From Glebionis coronaria (taxonomy: Eukaryota > Streptophyta > Magnoliopsida > Asterales > Asteraceae), in assembly GCA_025667525.1 (NCBI GenBank), contig CM046878.1, forward strand, positions 79,752,196 through 79,816,195: a stretch of 64,000 nt of DNA, in the 5' to 3' direction. The position numbers were made by a program, and so were the translations under genes. Within the stretch, counting starts at the first letter, position 1; each line of letters starts with the position of its first letter. The notes beneath the pieces are model-generated. The model had not been told where the DNA came from and made no database searches. It saw only the letters and a list, made by a program, of their open reading frames with translations. Below, piece by piece: positions 32,209 to 45,164 of the stretch.

Positions 32209-33159
32209 CATATTACTCGAGATTCTACAAAATGATGAATGAGCTTGTCAGAAATCAGCGCACCATCTCCAATCATCATGCCAATGTTCAGTTTCTACTT
32301 CAACTCAAACCGGAATGGCAAAGCTTTTTGACTTTGGTTAAACAAAGGGAAGATATCAAGACCATCTCCTATCACAAACTTTATGATATCTTGAAACAAC
32401 ATTAGAATGAAGTGAATGAACTTAGAGCTGAAAAGGCAGAACGGTCTGCTAACTCTATTGCTTTTGTGGCTGCTACTTCAACAAAACCCGTTCACCGTCA
32501 ACAACCACCTACTCATTCCTCAAAGTCATCAAGCTCATCCACCAAACCTCTATCTACTGCTAAAAACAAAAAAAGCAAAAGCAATTGTCCCCACTCCACT
32601 TCCAAAGTATGACACCGAGTCAGATGGAGACAGCAATGATGAACAAACTTCAAGGGACAAGAAGATTGAGGAACTCATGTATTTACTCACCACAACTTAT
32701 AAGAAGATCTACAAACCTACCAACAACAACCTTAGATCATCATCCAATGCTAGATATAAGGAAGTTGATCATGCACCTAGGTATGATCGTGATGCTAGGT
32801 ATGATAATAAGAGGATGCCGAATCAAGTTGGGGCTAGAGATACTGTAGGCACTCCAGTTGTGTAGAAGACTGGGATTCAATGCTTCAATTGCAAGTGATT
32901 TGGGCACATGGCTAGGGAATGTAAGAAGCCAAAACGGGTTAAGGATTTAGGATATCACAAGAAAAAGATGTTGATGTGTAAGAAAGAAGAAGCAGGGATT
33001 CCACTCACAGTAGATGAAGTTGACTGGCATGATGACACTGATGATGAAGCCGAGGATCAAGAGTTGGAGGCACATTATGTGTACATGGCAAAGATTCAAG
33101 AAGTGATTCCAGAGTCTGTTGATACTTCTGGACCTATCTTTGATAATGAGGCAATTTAA
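32209..33159 (+). pseudogene. Copia 2 gag, C-terminal part with CCHC knuckle
   Basis: The frame resumes as YSRFYKMMNELVRNQ and NVQFLLQLKPEWQSFL, runs to a stop (LKQH*NEVNELRAEKAERS near 32404), shifts frame near 32605 (DTESDGDSNDEQTSRDKK) and hits another stop near 32863. The zinc knuckle reads CFNCK, a stop in place of glycine, then FGHMAREC (about 32880-32922). KEEAGIPLTVDEVDWHDDTD and YVYMAKIQEVIP follow. All Gag modules are present in order, but at least four lesions make it nonfunctional. Confidence 0.9.
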
Positions 33160-33186
33160 AAGGTACTATCATACAATAATTATAAT

Positions 33187-34860
33187 GTGTTTGCCAATGA
33201 ACGAAGGCGTCCTGAGCAACCCGAAAGCATCAATGATACATATGTAATGGACACGGAGGATAGCAATATCTCTACGGATTCACAACATATGTGTAATGAT
33301 GACGGTAATGCTGCTCAGAATATTGACTCGGATGAGGACCGTGATTTGCTTGCATCTATTATTGATTCTTTAAAACATGAAATTGAGGAAAACAAAGAGG
33401 CTAATAAACGTTTGAAGCAAGCAAACACATCCTTATCCGAGGAGATAGACAGGCTTAAAGAGTGTGATTATGTAAAAGAAGCTGATCGAGAAGTTGAAAT
33501 AGCTAATGGTTTGGTATATGAACGTAAGGTGCTCAACGAACAATATTGTTCTGAAGTAACACATGAAATTCATATGTCAAAACAAAAGATATCGGAATTT
33601 GAAGAACAACTGCTGCTACATAAACTCCAGATTACTGAATTAGAGTCAGTTAACAAAGATCAAACTGAGATTTATAAAACTCGTGAAGAAAAGGATATTG
33701 AAAAAATTCTTGCTTTGGAAAAGAGAGTCGAAACGTTAAACAACATTGTTTACAAAACGGGTCAGTCTATTCAAACCATGAATATGCTCAATAGAAATAT
33801 GAAAACGAGTTTTGTCAAGCCTGAATATCTCAAAAAAGTTCAAAGTACCAAGCCTGCTCTTTATGATATCGGTTGTTATGTTGATAATCTTGCTCTTATG
33901 CTTTCCCCTGACTACGACGAAATTATTCGTCATCAAGAAGAAAGTCGATCGAACTTAAGTGATTTAATAAACCTTACAGATTCTGATCATTATATTAAGT
34001 TTGTTCCTCAAAAATAACTTTCCAAAGAACAAAAGATGTATACAAATGTTCCACCACCGAGTCCTGAAACGGAAAAGAAAGTTTCTTTAAAAAGGGGTTT
34101 CAAAAAGCAACCAATTTTGTTAGAAAAACAAATTTCGGATGACAAACGTAAATGGGAAGAGAAAAGTAAAAGTGTTCAGCAATTTGAGTTTATAAAACAA
34201 GGGGTTTTAAATTTGTACAAAGGTGTCGTCGATTATGAAAAAGTTTCTAGAGATACCGTTTGGAATATTAAACCTAACCCATAAGTAGAAGTCGTCATTC
34301 AACAATGTATTGTTCCAACCATCGATGATCTTTCAAATAATGTGGAAATGTTTTATAAAGCTCTCACTGAGGAAATGACAAATGGTTTTTGATATTTTAA
34401 ATCTCTTGAAGAGGAAGTTGATTTTCTTCAGATTAAATTAAAGACACAAGAACACCAACTTTCTAACAAAATTGATCGACTTTCTAAGGAATACTTCTAT
34501 GCTGACCATATGAATGCTACACTTGGTGTGTATACCGATCTTGATCAATATTGTCATGTAGCATGTCTAGTGTCAGAAACGGACGCGAAATGTCACAATC
34601 TTGAAGTTGAGCTTTCGAAACAAATTCAGTCATATAACAAACTTTCGAAAAGTTTTTCCCAACTTGAGAAACACTCCATTTCTCTTGAACTTGCTTTACA
34701 AAAAGGTGAAAAATCTCATAATCATAAAAAGTATCAAGAAATGGCAGCTTCTTTGGTTCGACAATTAAATGAAAAAGGTTTCAAAATAAATGATTTGAAA
34801 GCTCAACTACAAGAAAGGGACATAGCCATCAGTGAGTTAAAAAACTCATTGAGAAAATGA
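33187..34860 (+). pseudogene. Copia 2 extended coiled-coil region between Gag and protease
   Basis: Starting NVFANERRRPEQPESINDTY, this region is rich in Glu, Lys, Leu and Ser in heptad-like spacing (about residues 50-180 of the 276-aa frame ending at 34017). It continues through 34036-34284 and 34510-34860 with YADHMNATLGVYTDLDQ and LKAQLQERDIAISELK. Stops near 34016, 34282 and 34390 break it into pieces. Such a long coiled-coil insert between the knuckle and protease is known in some large plant copia polyproteins; its role is unclear, perhaps particle assembly. It has no enzymatic motif. Confidence 0.8.
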
Positions 34861-37499
34861 AAGGAAAGTCTGAATTGGGTAAACCATCCGCCGTTCGTCA
34901 ACCGAATGTGGTTAAATGCCCTAAATCATCTATTTTGGGCAAACCCCCACAGACTTTGCCTAAGCTAGGAACTGATAAGAGCACAAATGTGATAGCACCT
35001 AAAATGTATAAGATGAACACTCGATCCACTCAAACTGGAACATCGCGGTTACCTCAAAATACTAGGAAAACTAATCAACGTGTGTCTTCTTCTACAGGAG
35101 TAACTCCTACTACTAGCGTTAGCGGACCACGGCTTAAGAGCACTAGAATGCAAGATAGAGTAATGCCTAACAATTGTCAAGGGAAGAAGATGGAAGTAGA
35201 AGACCACCATAGGAATTTTAAGTTTTCTAAGAATAAAATGTCTGTAACTGCATGTAATGACAGTTTGAATGTTAAGACTTCGAATGTTGAATTTGTTTGT
35301 GTTAAATGTGGAAAATGTATTCGTACTTTTAATCATGATGCTTGTGATTTTAATCATAATGGCGTGAATGCTAGAACTAGGAAGCCTATTCTTGTGCCTA
35401 CTAGTACTAGAAAACCCACAAGAACTTTGAACCAATCCACTGCTCAACCACTTAAGAAACTAAGTGCATTAGAATCCACTACTCTGCGTAAACAAAACAT
35501 GTTAAAGAAGCTTTATGAGAACATGATTAGGACATGTAAACGGGGGTACTCAAGATTTACACCACCCGGATACAAATGGGTACCTAAGAGAACCACTATT
35601 CTAATTGGGTCTATGAATGTTAGCTTGCCTTTAGAATCTAGGCCTACTAATATTTGGAAACTTATATCAAGGGCTCCCGTTTGTCAAACTCTAAATTGTC
35701 GACTAATTCTTATGCAGCTCGTCGAGATCATTCTCTTCATAATGGACTCTGGGTACACAAAGCACGTGACGGGAAATCTCAAGCTTCTAATTAACTTCGT
35801 GGAGAAGTTTCTGGGTACGGTACGGTTTGAAAATGATCAGTTTGCACCGATACTCGGATATGGAGATTTGGTTCAAGGGAATATCACTATAAAACGGGTT
35901 TATTACGTCGAGGGACTGAATCACAATTTATTCTCGGTTGGTCAATTTTGTGATGCGGATTTAGAAGTGGCTTTTCAGAAAACTACTTGCTATGTTAGAG
36001 ACTACAATGGGAATGACCTTCGTACAGGTTCTCGTGGTTCTTATCTCTACACAGTAACTCTTCAAGATACATCTTCATCAAATCCAATTTGCTTAATGGT
36101 GAAAGCTTCATCCTCTCAAGCATGGTTATGGCTTCAACGATTGTCACATCTCAACTTTGACACCATCAACTTGCTTTCGAAGAATGATATTGTGACCGGT
36201 CTTCCTAAGTTAAAATTCGTCAAAGACCATCTTTGTTCTTCTTGTGAGTTGGGGAAAGCAAAACGGAAGTCTTTCACAACAAAGACTACCCCAAGCTCAA
36301 AAGGATGATTAGAACTTATACACATAGATTTATGTGGTCCCATGCGTGTTGAGAGTATTAACGGGAAAAATTATATTCTCGTGATTGTTGATGATCACTC
36401 TAGATACACATGAACTTTCTTCTTAAGGTCTAATGATGAAACACCAGAGGTTCTTAAAAACTTTCTCAAGATGATAAAACGTAATCTTCAAGCTCAAGTC
36501 TTAACCGTAAGAACGGATAGGGGTACTGAATTTTTGAACAAGACTTTGCAATCTTACTTTCAAGAAGAAGGCATCGAACATCAAACATCTATTGCTCGAA
36601 CTCCTGAAAAAAACGACGTTGTCGAAAGACGGAACCGCACTTTGGTTGAGGCAGCTCGAACTATGCTTTCTGCATCAAAATTACCATTATTCTTCTGGGC
36701 TGAAGCTATTGCAACTGCCTGTTATACTCAGAATCGTTCTCTCGTAATCCCTAGACATGAAAAGACACCTTACCACATCATCAATGGCAGGAAACCTACT
36801 GTTAAATTCTTTCACGTATTTAGATCTTTATGCTACATTCTTAAAGACGGTGAGAATCTCGACAAAATGAAAGAAAAAGGTGATGCATGTATTTTTGTGG
36901 GGTATGCTACATTGTCGAAAGGATATAGAGTTTACAACAAGAGAACAAATATTATTGTTGAAACAATTCATGTGAACTTTGACGAATTGCCACAAATGGT
37001 ACTTGAACAAAATAGTTTAAGTCCCGCACCTCAATGTCCAACAATGGCACCTACACAAAACAGTGTACGTCCTGTGAAAGAATGTTAAGAAAGTACTCAT
37101 ACAGTAGACTCGACGGATACGACTCAAATGAATGAGTTGGTTGACTTATATTATCCAATGTTTGATGAATATTACTATGGAAACAATCAAGTTGTGTCAA
37201 AGCCTTCCGCTGTCAATACTACTGATGCACCCGAACAAAGTCAAAAAGACACAAATACATCTACTTCAACAACCATTGCTCAAGAGACAATTCCATTGGA
37301 TACTCAACAAACTCAAGAAACTGTCATACAACCAACATCACCAACCATCAATGCTGAAGGAGAAAACAACAATCAAGCTGTCGATGCACAATTAGACGAA
37401 GACGAATTTATCAACCCGTTCGGTACACCGGTACGCGAAGTCGGAGAGTCTTCCACTCATCATGTTGATCCGTCCAACATGCATACATTCTACCAATGA
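34861..37499 (+). pseudogene. Copia 2 protease and integrase
   Basis: After a basic linker (KGKSELGKPSAVRQP), the protease triplet appears in IMDSGYTKHVTGN (near 35745). GAG-pre-integrase follows (WLQRLSHLNFDTI, LCSSCELGK) with its HHCC zinc ligands visible. Integrase has Asp in LIHIDLCGPM (near 36325), Asp in VRTDRGTEFLN (near 36515) and Glu in NDVVERRNRT (near 36620), the DD35E set. Stops at about 36306 and 36412 and near 37086 interrupt it. The C-terminal GDACIFVGYA and VETIHVNFDELP and an Ala/Thr/Gln-rich linker run to 37499. Confidence 0.92.
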
Positions 37500-39197
37500 T
37501 ATCCATCCACTCACCATTGGACACGTGATCATCCATTGGAGCAAGTCATTGGAAATCTTTCACAACCGGTTCGAACACGCAGACAACTCAAAACCGATGG
37601 CGATGTGTGTATGTATGCACTCACCGTGAGTTCAACTATACCTAAACATCAAGCAAGCCATGACTGATAATGCGTGGACTGAATCAGTGCAAGACGAAAT
37701 TCATCAGTTTGAACGCCTAAATGTTTGGGAACTTGTTGACAGACCATATGGAATTTCGCTCTTAGATTTCAAATGGATCTGGAAAAACAAACTAGATGAA
37801 GAACAAACCATCATCATAAACAAATATCGTCTTGTGGTTAAGGGATATCGTCAACAAGAAGGGATAGATTTCGATGAATCATTTGCTCCAGTTGCTCGTT
37901 TAGAAGCTGTAAGGATATTCCTTGCTTATGATGCACATAAAGGCTTCACGATTTATCAGATGGACGTTAAAACTGCTTTTCTCAATGGTCATTTGAAGGA
38001 AGAAGTATATGTGAATCAGCCGGAAGGGTTCATTGATCCTCGTCATCCTGAAAAAGTCTATCGTCTCAAGAAGGCATTATATGGACTCAAACAAGCTCCA
38101 AGGGCGTGGTACAATGAACTATTAAACTTCTTGGTATCCAAAGGATTCTCCAAAGGTTCCATTGATCCTACTCTCTTTATTAGTAAATATGGGGATGACA
38201 TATTGCTTGTGCAAGTTTATGTTGATGACATCATTTTTAGTTCTACGAACCCAAAACTTTCAAAACGTTTTGAAAAACTAATGCACAACAAATTTGAAAT
38301 GTCAATGATGAGGGAGCTAAAATTCTTTTTAGGCCTTCAGATTCATCAATCCCCATGTGGTATCTTTATTAACCAAGCTAAGTATGCTTAAGATATACTT
38401 AAAAAGCATGGTATGCAATCGTGTGCTCGCGTTGGTACACCATTGTCGACCAAATCCCTAGACGCTGACTTGTACTCATATCCCGTAGATCAAACGCGAT
38501 ATCGTAGTATGATTGGGTCTTTTATGTACCTTAAAGCCAGCAGGCCTGATATTCATCATGCCACATGCTATTGTTCATGATATCAGGCCAGACCTAATCA
38601 AAAGCACCTCAAAGAGGTTAAACGGATCTTTTGGTACCTTAAGAATACCTTTCACATGGGACTCTGGTATCCGAGGGAAACCGGTTTTCATCTAACAGCT
38701 TTTTCAGATTCTGATCACGCAAGTTGCCTTGATAGTCGAAAAAGCACTCCTGGTAGCGTATAATTTCTAGGGGAAGACAAGCTTGTGAGCAGGTCATCAA
38801 AGAAGCAGGATTGCACTTCGCTCTCATCAGCTGAAGTAGAATATGTGGCTCTATCCACGTGTTGTGCTCAAGTCCTGTGGATGAGAACTTAACTCACGGA
38901 TTATGGCTTCCACTTTGATAAAATACCTATGTATTGTGACTCAAAGTCGTCCATACCCATCTCTTTCAATCCGGTTCAGCACTCCCGTACCAAGCACATC
39001 ACAGTCAGATATCACTTCATCAAGGAACAAGTGGAATGTGGAATAGTGGAATTATACTTTGTCAAAACTGAGTACCAGATAGCAGACTTGTTTACTAAAG
39101 CTCTATCCCAAATAGGTTTCAGTATCTCGTTGGCCGTCTTGGTATGAAGTATATGACTCCAGAAGACTTGGAAGTTTTGGCAAATGAAGTTGCTTGA
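37500..39197 (+). pseudogene. Copia 2 reverse transcriptase and RNase H
   Basis: The RT frame (37660-38391) contains [69 protein letters not shown] and the catalytic [10 protein letters not shown] (near 38215). RNase H follows with stops near 38389, 38578, 38760 and 38889: [49 protein letters not shown] and YQIADLFTKAL. After a small frameshift it ends FQYLVGRLGMKYMTPEDLEVLANEVA at 39197. The catalytic residues survive, but the frame is broken at least five times. Confidence 0.93.
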
Positions 39198-40493
39198 TAA
39201 TCTCTCATAATGACTTCTAAGCGCTTCACAGCTTAGGACTCGGACCTCAAATAAGGAAAATTTATCATGGACGATAACTTATCCTTCTCAACGAGAAATT
39301 ATTCAAAGTTTTTAAGTTCATGAAAAAAAACTTCTAAGTAAATGTCAGCTTAGAACTCGAACCTCAACTTAAGGAAAGTTTATCATGGATGATAACTTAT
39401 CCTTCACAACGGGAAATTTATCTTTCTCGGTCATGAGCTAGTCACAAAACAATCAAAGTTTTGAGCTCATGAAAAACGGACCCGCAAGGGAAGTGTACGT
39501 TTCAGTGTGCTTTCCGAAAGCAATAGAAGAGAAGTCTTCTATCATGATTATTTTAAACCGTTGAACACAATTTTTAAAGAATTTCTCAAAAGGTTTTTCT
39601 AAATATTTCAAAATTGTGTGTTCAACACTTCCTTCCTTATAATGTGGTTTTTTATATCTAAAAAATGGCATATGTTATTTTGATCAATTTTTGAGGGGGG
39701 GGGGGGCGTTTTAAAATCCAGCCTTTAATGTTGTTGGGTACATCTTAGAAAATTGTCATATTTTTATGTATCCAACACATTCCGAAAATGGCTTAAAACT
39801 GTCATATGTAATATACTATATCGGATAAGGCATCTCAACTCCGTACCTCAACATATCTTGTGGTGTCGTTTTTCCAAAATTTTGTCAAACTTTTGTTTCA
39901 AGACACACATATATTGTCGAGGGGGAGCATCCCGACTGAAAAAGTTCCATAATTCAAGCGTGCACACATGTTTCTCTCCCAATCGCTTTTTAGAAATTGT
40001 CATACTTTAATCAATTTGTATCTCTAATATTATGTTTTTATATTAGAGATAGGGGAGAAAATGTGATTAAAATGTAATATATCGCAACATGTGATATTAA
40101 AGACTCAAGTGCAACTCTTTCCTTCACATGCTAAACGATTTCGTATATCAATGCATGTGTGAAGGGGGAGCTTTTCAGAAAAACTTTCAAAGTGTCAAAA
40201 GTTTTTGTTTTTATCAAGCACTTTGAATGGTTTTCAATGGTTTTATGGTTACGATCTATACCCGAAACAACCTACTATCCACGACGGAACGTTGGAGTCA
40301 AAAGGTGGTTTAGGATAGGAAACTAAGTCCTATGATCCAACCAAAACCATAGGGATCTACCCAAGGACATTCCATAGCTAGAAATAGTTGTCCTTAGGAA
40401 AGATGGAGTTGAATGAAGCTGAATGCGGACCAATTACATAAGTTAGCACTGGAACAATCACAACAAGGTGCTAGTGATGACGTATTGGTAAGT
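39198..40493 (+). other. 3' untranslated region of copia 2, left part
   Basis: No gene is visible. Direct duplications of about 130 bp occur around TTATCATGGACGATAACTTA (39265) and its near copy at 39383. A run of 12 G lies at 39695-39706. GAGGGGGAGC purine motifs appear near 39921 and 40161. From 39750 to 40490 the sequence is homologous, in inverted orientation, to 54100-54540, so it marks the same kind of copia 3' region. It stops at GTATTGGTAAG (40493), where the minus-strand Athila begins. Confidence 0.8.
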
Positions 40494-40498
40494 AATAA

Positions 40499-41537
40499 GT
40501 GTGAAAACACTTATCCTTTTACCACTTATTTCCAATAATAACAAGACCAAAACGTGTATTTTATGTCGTAAAAGTCGGAATTATGCGTGGTTTGTGTTTT
40601 TATTGTGTTTCAGGATAAAAATATGAAAAAGGGAGAAAACATGGGCTTTCACGGGCTTTTATTGAAGAAAAAGACAAAAGACGAAGTCAAAATATCAAAA
40701 GTGCAAGAAGAACGGAAGTCAAAGGCCTATTCTGAAGATTTATCGAAGAAAAAGTCTAAAGACGGAAGTTTAACCAAGTCGAAGAAACAAGTCTACTAAA
40801 AGAGGAAAAATAGAAGACGAGTTCAAGTTATCATTCGACTAATCCCGAGACAAAGTCGAGAAAGACGAGAAAGAGAAAGAAAGAAGGAAGCAACACACCT
40901 CCCCTCTCCTATAAATACCCTCCTAATGCTTCATTGGAGGGGGTTAGTTAGTGTTCATTTCTCTTTTGTAGTTTTAATTTTTAGAGAGAGAAAGTGCTTA
41001 ACTTTCTCTCACTAGGAAACCTTCATCTTTTCTTTTCTTTCTTGTTTAATCTAATCTTTACTTTTTAGAGTTTAATCTTGTTTTAATCTTCATCTTCTTC
41101 TACCTTTCTTGATTTTTATTTATCTTTGATCCGAAATAATCTTTGATCTTGTTTCATCTTGATGTTTATGTGATTAAAAAGTTTATCTTTTTGTTCATAT
41201 CTAAGTTTTTATATGATTTGAGCTTTGAGCTTATTATGCTTATTGGCTTATTTTGTATTTAGCTTATTTACTTTTAAGTTTTCTTAAAAGTTTCATATTT
41301 TTAAGGTTTGTTTTAAAAGGTTTGCTTATTTAAAGTTTTGAAAGTTTCTTATTCGTGCTTATTTGGTTCTCTCATTATTAATTTGGTTAGTGTTTGATTG
41401 TGCTTTTTAAAACAGAGCTTATTAATTTTGCTTATTACGAACTACATTACCATCGGAACAGGGTTTACCCTTTCCGACCATTATTCCGATCATTGTATCA
41501 GAAAAGGGTTTTGGATTCCGACGGTTATTCCGACGCT
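40499..41537 (+). repeat. Left arm of a 1-kb inverted LTR repeat
   Basis: Starting TGTGAAAACACTTATCC, this arm reads as an LTR in plus orientation: U3, TATAAATA at 40910-40917, a hairpin at 40918-40941, a CT-rich leader, then GCTTATT-rich sequence. It ends at CGACGCT. It matches 43098-42050 read on the minus strand with few differences. A lysine-rich frame of 70 codons (40587-40799) is also open in the other arm, but it has no known domain. Confidence 0.88.
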
Positions 41538-42049
41538 ACATTTAATAAATGAAATTTTCTCGTATGAAAAAGATTCGTTAATCCAGTCTTTTCGAATTGA
41601 TTACCAGTTGAAAGTGCGACTCAGTCATTCTTGGTGGAAAATAAAATGGTTTGATTATCTTTTTTAAACTAAAAGCAAATATGAAAATGTCGTTGTGTAA
41701 AAATGAAAGCTTTAAAAGTTAAACTAAAAATTACGAGTTAAAAAATAAATGATTAAAAACTTGAAAGTAAATTTAAAACTTAAAACTTTGTAAAAATAAA
41801 AACTTAAACCCTTCGGAATGCTACTGTCGGAATAAACCCGTCGGAATAATCCGTCGGGATGTATCAAAATGAATTCTGTCGGAATAACTATGAAGCATCG
41901 GAATAATGAACACCCAATTCTATCGGAATGTAAGTCGGAAAGAATGTCGGAATAATGGTTCACCTCTACAATCAGAATAACAGATAATCACTACCGTTAG
42001 AATCTCGATCGGAATAACGATCGGAATCCCAAAACCCTAATCCGATGGA
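41538..42049. repeat. Centre of the palindrome with TCGGAATAA repeats
   Basis: About 510 bp separate the arms. The right half (41810-42049), continuing into the right arm to 42140, holds around 20 scattered copies of TCGGAATAA or TCGGAATCC. The left half is AT-rich and featureless. No gene is seen. Confidence 0.75.
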
Positions 42050-43098
42050 AGCGTCGGAATAACCGTCGGAATCCAAAACCCTTTTCCGATATAATGATCG
42101 GAATAATGGTCGGAAAGGGTAAACCCTATTCCGATGGTATGTAGTTCGTAATAAGCAAAATTAATAAGCTCCGTCTTAAAAAGCACAATCAAACACTTAA
42201 CCAAATTAATAATGAGCGAACCAAATAAGCACGAATAAGAAACTTTCAAAACTTTAAATAAGCAAACCTTTTAAAACAAACCTTAAAAAGATGAAACTTT
42301 TAAGAAAACTTAAAAGTAAATAAGCTAAATACAAAATAAGCCAATAAGCATGATAAGCTCAAAGCTTAAATCATATAAAAACTTAGATATGAACAAAAAG
42401 ATAAACTTTTTAATCACATAAACATCAAGATGAAACAAGATCAAAGATTATTTCGGATCAAAGATAAATAAAAATCAAGAAAGGTAGAAGAAGATGAAGA
42501 TTAAAATAAGATTAAACTCTAAAAAGTAAAGATTAGATTAAACAAGAAAGAAAAGAAAAGATGAAATTTTCCTAGTGAGAGAAAGTTAAGCACTTTCTCT
42601 CTCTAAAAATTAAAACTACAAAAGAGAAATGAAGACTAACTAACCCCCTCCTAATGAAGCATTAGGAGGGTATTTATAGGAGATGGGAGGTGTGTTGCTT
42701 CCTTCTTTCTTTATCTTTCTCTTAATTTCTCGTCTTTGTCGACTTTGTCTCGGGATTAGTTGAATGATAACTTGAACTCGTCTTATATTTTTTCTCTTAT
42801 AGTAGACTTGTTTCTTCGACTTTGTTAAACTTCCGTCTTTAGACTTTTTCTTCGATAAATCTTCAGAATAGGCCTTTGACTTCCGTTCTTCTTGCACTTT
42901 TGATCTTTTGACTTCGTCTTTTGTCTTTTTCTTCAATAAAAGCCCGTGAAAGCCCGTGTTTTCTCCCTTTTTCATATTTTTATCCTGAAACACAATAAAA
43001 ACACAAACCACGCATAATTCCGAATTCTAAGACATAAAATACACGTTTTGGTCTTGTTATTATTGGAAATAAGTGGTAAAAGGATAAGTGTTTTCACA
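42050..43098 (-). repeat. Right arm: 3' LTR of the minus-strand Athila
   Basis: On the minus strand it begins TGTGAAAACACTTATCC after GTGTAGGGGATTTAGTAAG, a weak polypurine tract, so this arm is the genuine 3' LTR start. TATAAATA lies at about 42671-42678 (minus), abutting a perfect 11-bp hairpin CCCTCCTAATG-AAG-CATTAGGAGGG at 42646-42670. The CT-rich leader follows on the minus strand (42560-42610). Confidence 0.85.
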
Positions 43099-45164
43099 CT
43101 TACTAAATCCCCTACACTTGACCATTGCAATGCCCTCATGCAATGCATTAATTTCAAAGCACGGTTTACATTTTTCATCATAATTAACCCACCTTGGTTT
43201 TTATTAAATACTAAACATTAAGGAAATTTAAAAAATATAGAAAATTGCAAAATATTTAAAGGAAGAATAAGTAAAGAAATCTAAGACTTACATTTGGTTG
43301 TCATTAATGTTTATCACCCTCAAGTTTCACGTTCCCCAAACCAAGCTTATAAACGAGATCATTGTTATTATAAGTTAGCAAACTAACACAAACTCATGTG
43401 GCCCAATTATTTACTTAGACTCCCTTATTCCTAGGTGTATCTCTTTTATTTTATGATTGTCTTGAATGATCACGAGGATGCATTGTTTGACTTATTTCGA
43501 TAGTTATGTAGGTTGAAAATAAAGTGGGACGATTTAATCAATAGTTAGCTAAAGGACAAAATCTTTTAAAACTGCTTCTCGGGACCTTTTAAAGTTCATA
43601 TCTTGGCATAACTCGCTTCACGATTTGAGACCTTTCTCGGACCGATATTTGGCAGCGACTTCATACTTCGAATCTTGAGAGACGTTCTTGAAATTATGGT
43701 CTTCTCTTTATAATAGGAATTTCTTCACTTGAAGTTTTTGAGAGATTCTTCATACTTGGACCACGACTTCTTCATTTTCTCCTATCTTTATTTTGGATTT
43801 TGATATACAACGATCGGCCTCCTTTTAGGACTTGGATCTATTTATCCTCATACCTTGTTAGGGTCTTTTCGAATAGACTTCTCCATGATCTTTAGGGGGG
43901 TATTTTCTTTTCGTCGTGTGTCTCGATCCTTCATATTGATTTTTGATAAATGATTCTTCACATCACTTGGGATCTTTAGCAACAAAATGTAGCCCTCATG
44001 CCTTGTTGGGGCCTTTTCGGACTCGCCAATCTTCGCATCCCGCTTCAATAAGTTATGCCTTGGCTATGAACTCTAATTAATAACGAGCAACTTTTAAACG
44101 ATCTTGTGCTAGAAGCTAAGTAACTTTTCAAATCGTATGACCTTATTTATTGCAATTAAATTTATTAACAAGCGATGGGAGAAAAAGCTCATAATCAACT
44201 CACATAAATTCACGAAAGATTACCAAACTTATAATTGACTCTATCATCTCTCGTTCTCCACAATTTAAAATCTCAAGAAATGAGACTCATAGATGCTTAG
44301 CCTATTAAATCAAAGTTTTGGGTTTTCAAGTCATCTATAGGATCTTGCAACTTCTTAGACTTTTTCAAGTTTAGAATTCGCATTTTAAAGTTCCCTTTAT
44401 AAACGAATTTCTAGGATCAATTATAGGAACTTGCGAAAAGTTCATGTTCTTAACCCATAAGCGTTAAGACTTTCGCGTTTTAAAGTTCCCTATATAAAAG
44501 CCTAGCAAAACTTGACTTAAACACGTTAAGGATACTAGCTAGAGTAAACTTAGATAAGTAAGAGTCAAAAGATTCATGACGTTGAAAAATTAAAACACTT
44601 TATTAAAATTTTATTTTAGCAAAGAAAGTAAATAACGATAACAAAGGAAAGACTACTCGGCCAAAATAGATTAAAATTTTTGAAAATGTCAAAAAATCAA
44701 ATTTTCCGGTTAAAATGAGGACAGATTCATGGAAAAGCCCACTTACTTCGATAGAAGCCCCCCCCCCCCCCCCCCCCACACTTGATATAAACATTGTCCT
44801 CAATGTTTAAGCATGTGGGAGTAAACTCCCCTACACTTAAGACATTGTGCACTTTGTTTAAATCTCGCTAAGGAAGAGACGACTATAGTGATATCAATGT
44901 GAACATATAAGATATGAAATATTGAATCACGAGAGTTTAGGATAGAACCAGGAAGACGGGTACACGGGATCACAGGTCGTCAAATGTCATCAAAAGTGCT
45001 CTTTGAAGCTTTAATCCCTGTACATCATAAGAAAGAAAACAAGAAACCCTATGTAGACCCCCCTACACTTATTATGAAAATGGGTAAAAGGATAGATCAA
45101 CGGGTTGCCTCCCGAGAAGCGCTTGTTTTTGTTAACCGAGTCACGAGCCTGACTCGACCCAGAA
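43099..45164 (-). other. 3' noncoding region of the minus-strand Athila
   Basis: No gene is visible in about 2 kb. A run of 20 C (44758-44777; poly-G on the minus strand) is followed at 44778 by ACACTTGATATAAACATTG, TCCTCAATGTTTAA. This corresponds to the GGACAATGTTTAG...TATGGGGG phrases in the other Athila-type element. A second, weaker motif AAACTCCCCTACACTT lies near 44824 and a third near 43107, again echoing the multiple polypurine tracts of Athila. Confidence 0.75.

Noticed and set aside
40587..40799. Lysine-rich ORF repeated in both palindrome arms
   Set aside because: It lies in LTR U3 upstream of the TATA box and has no known domain. Its presence in both arms follows from the inverted duplication and is not independent evidence of coding.
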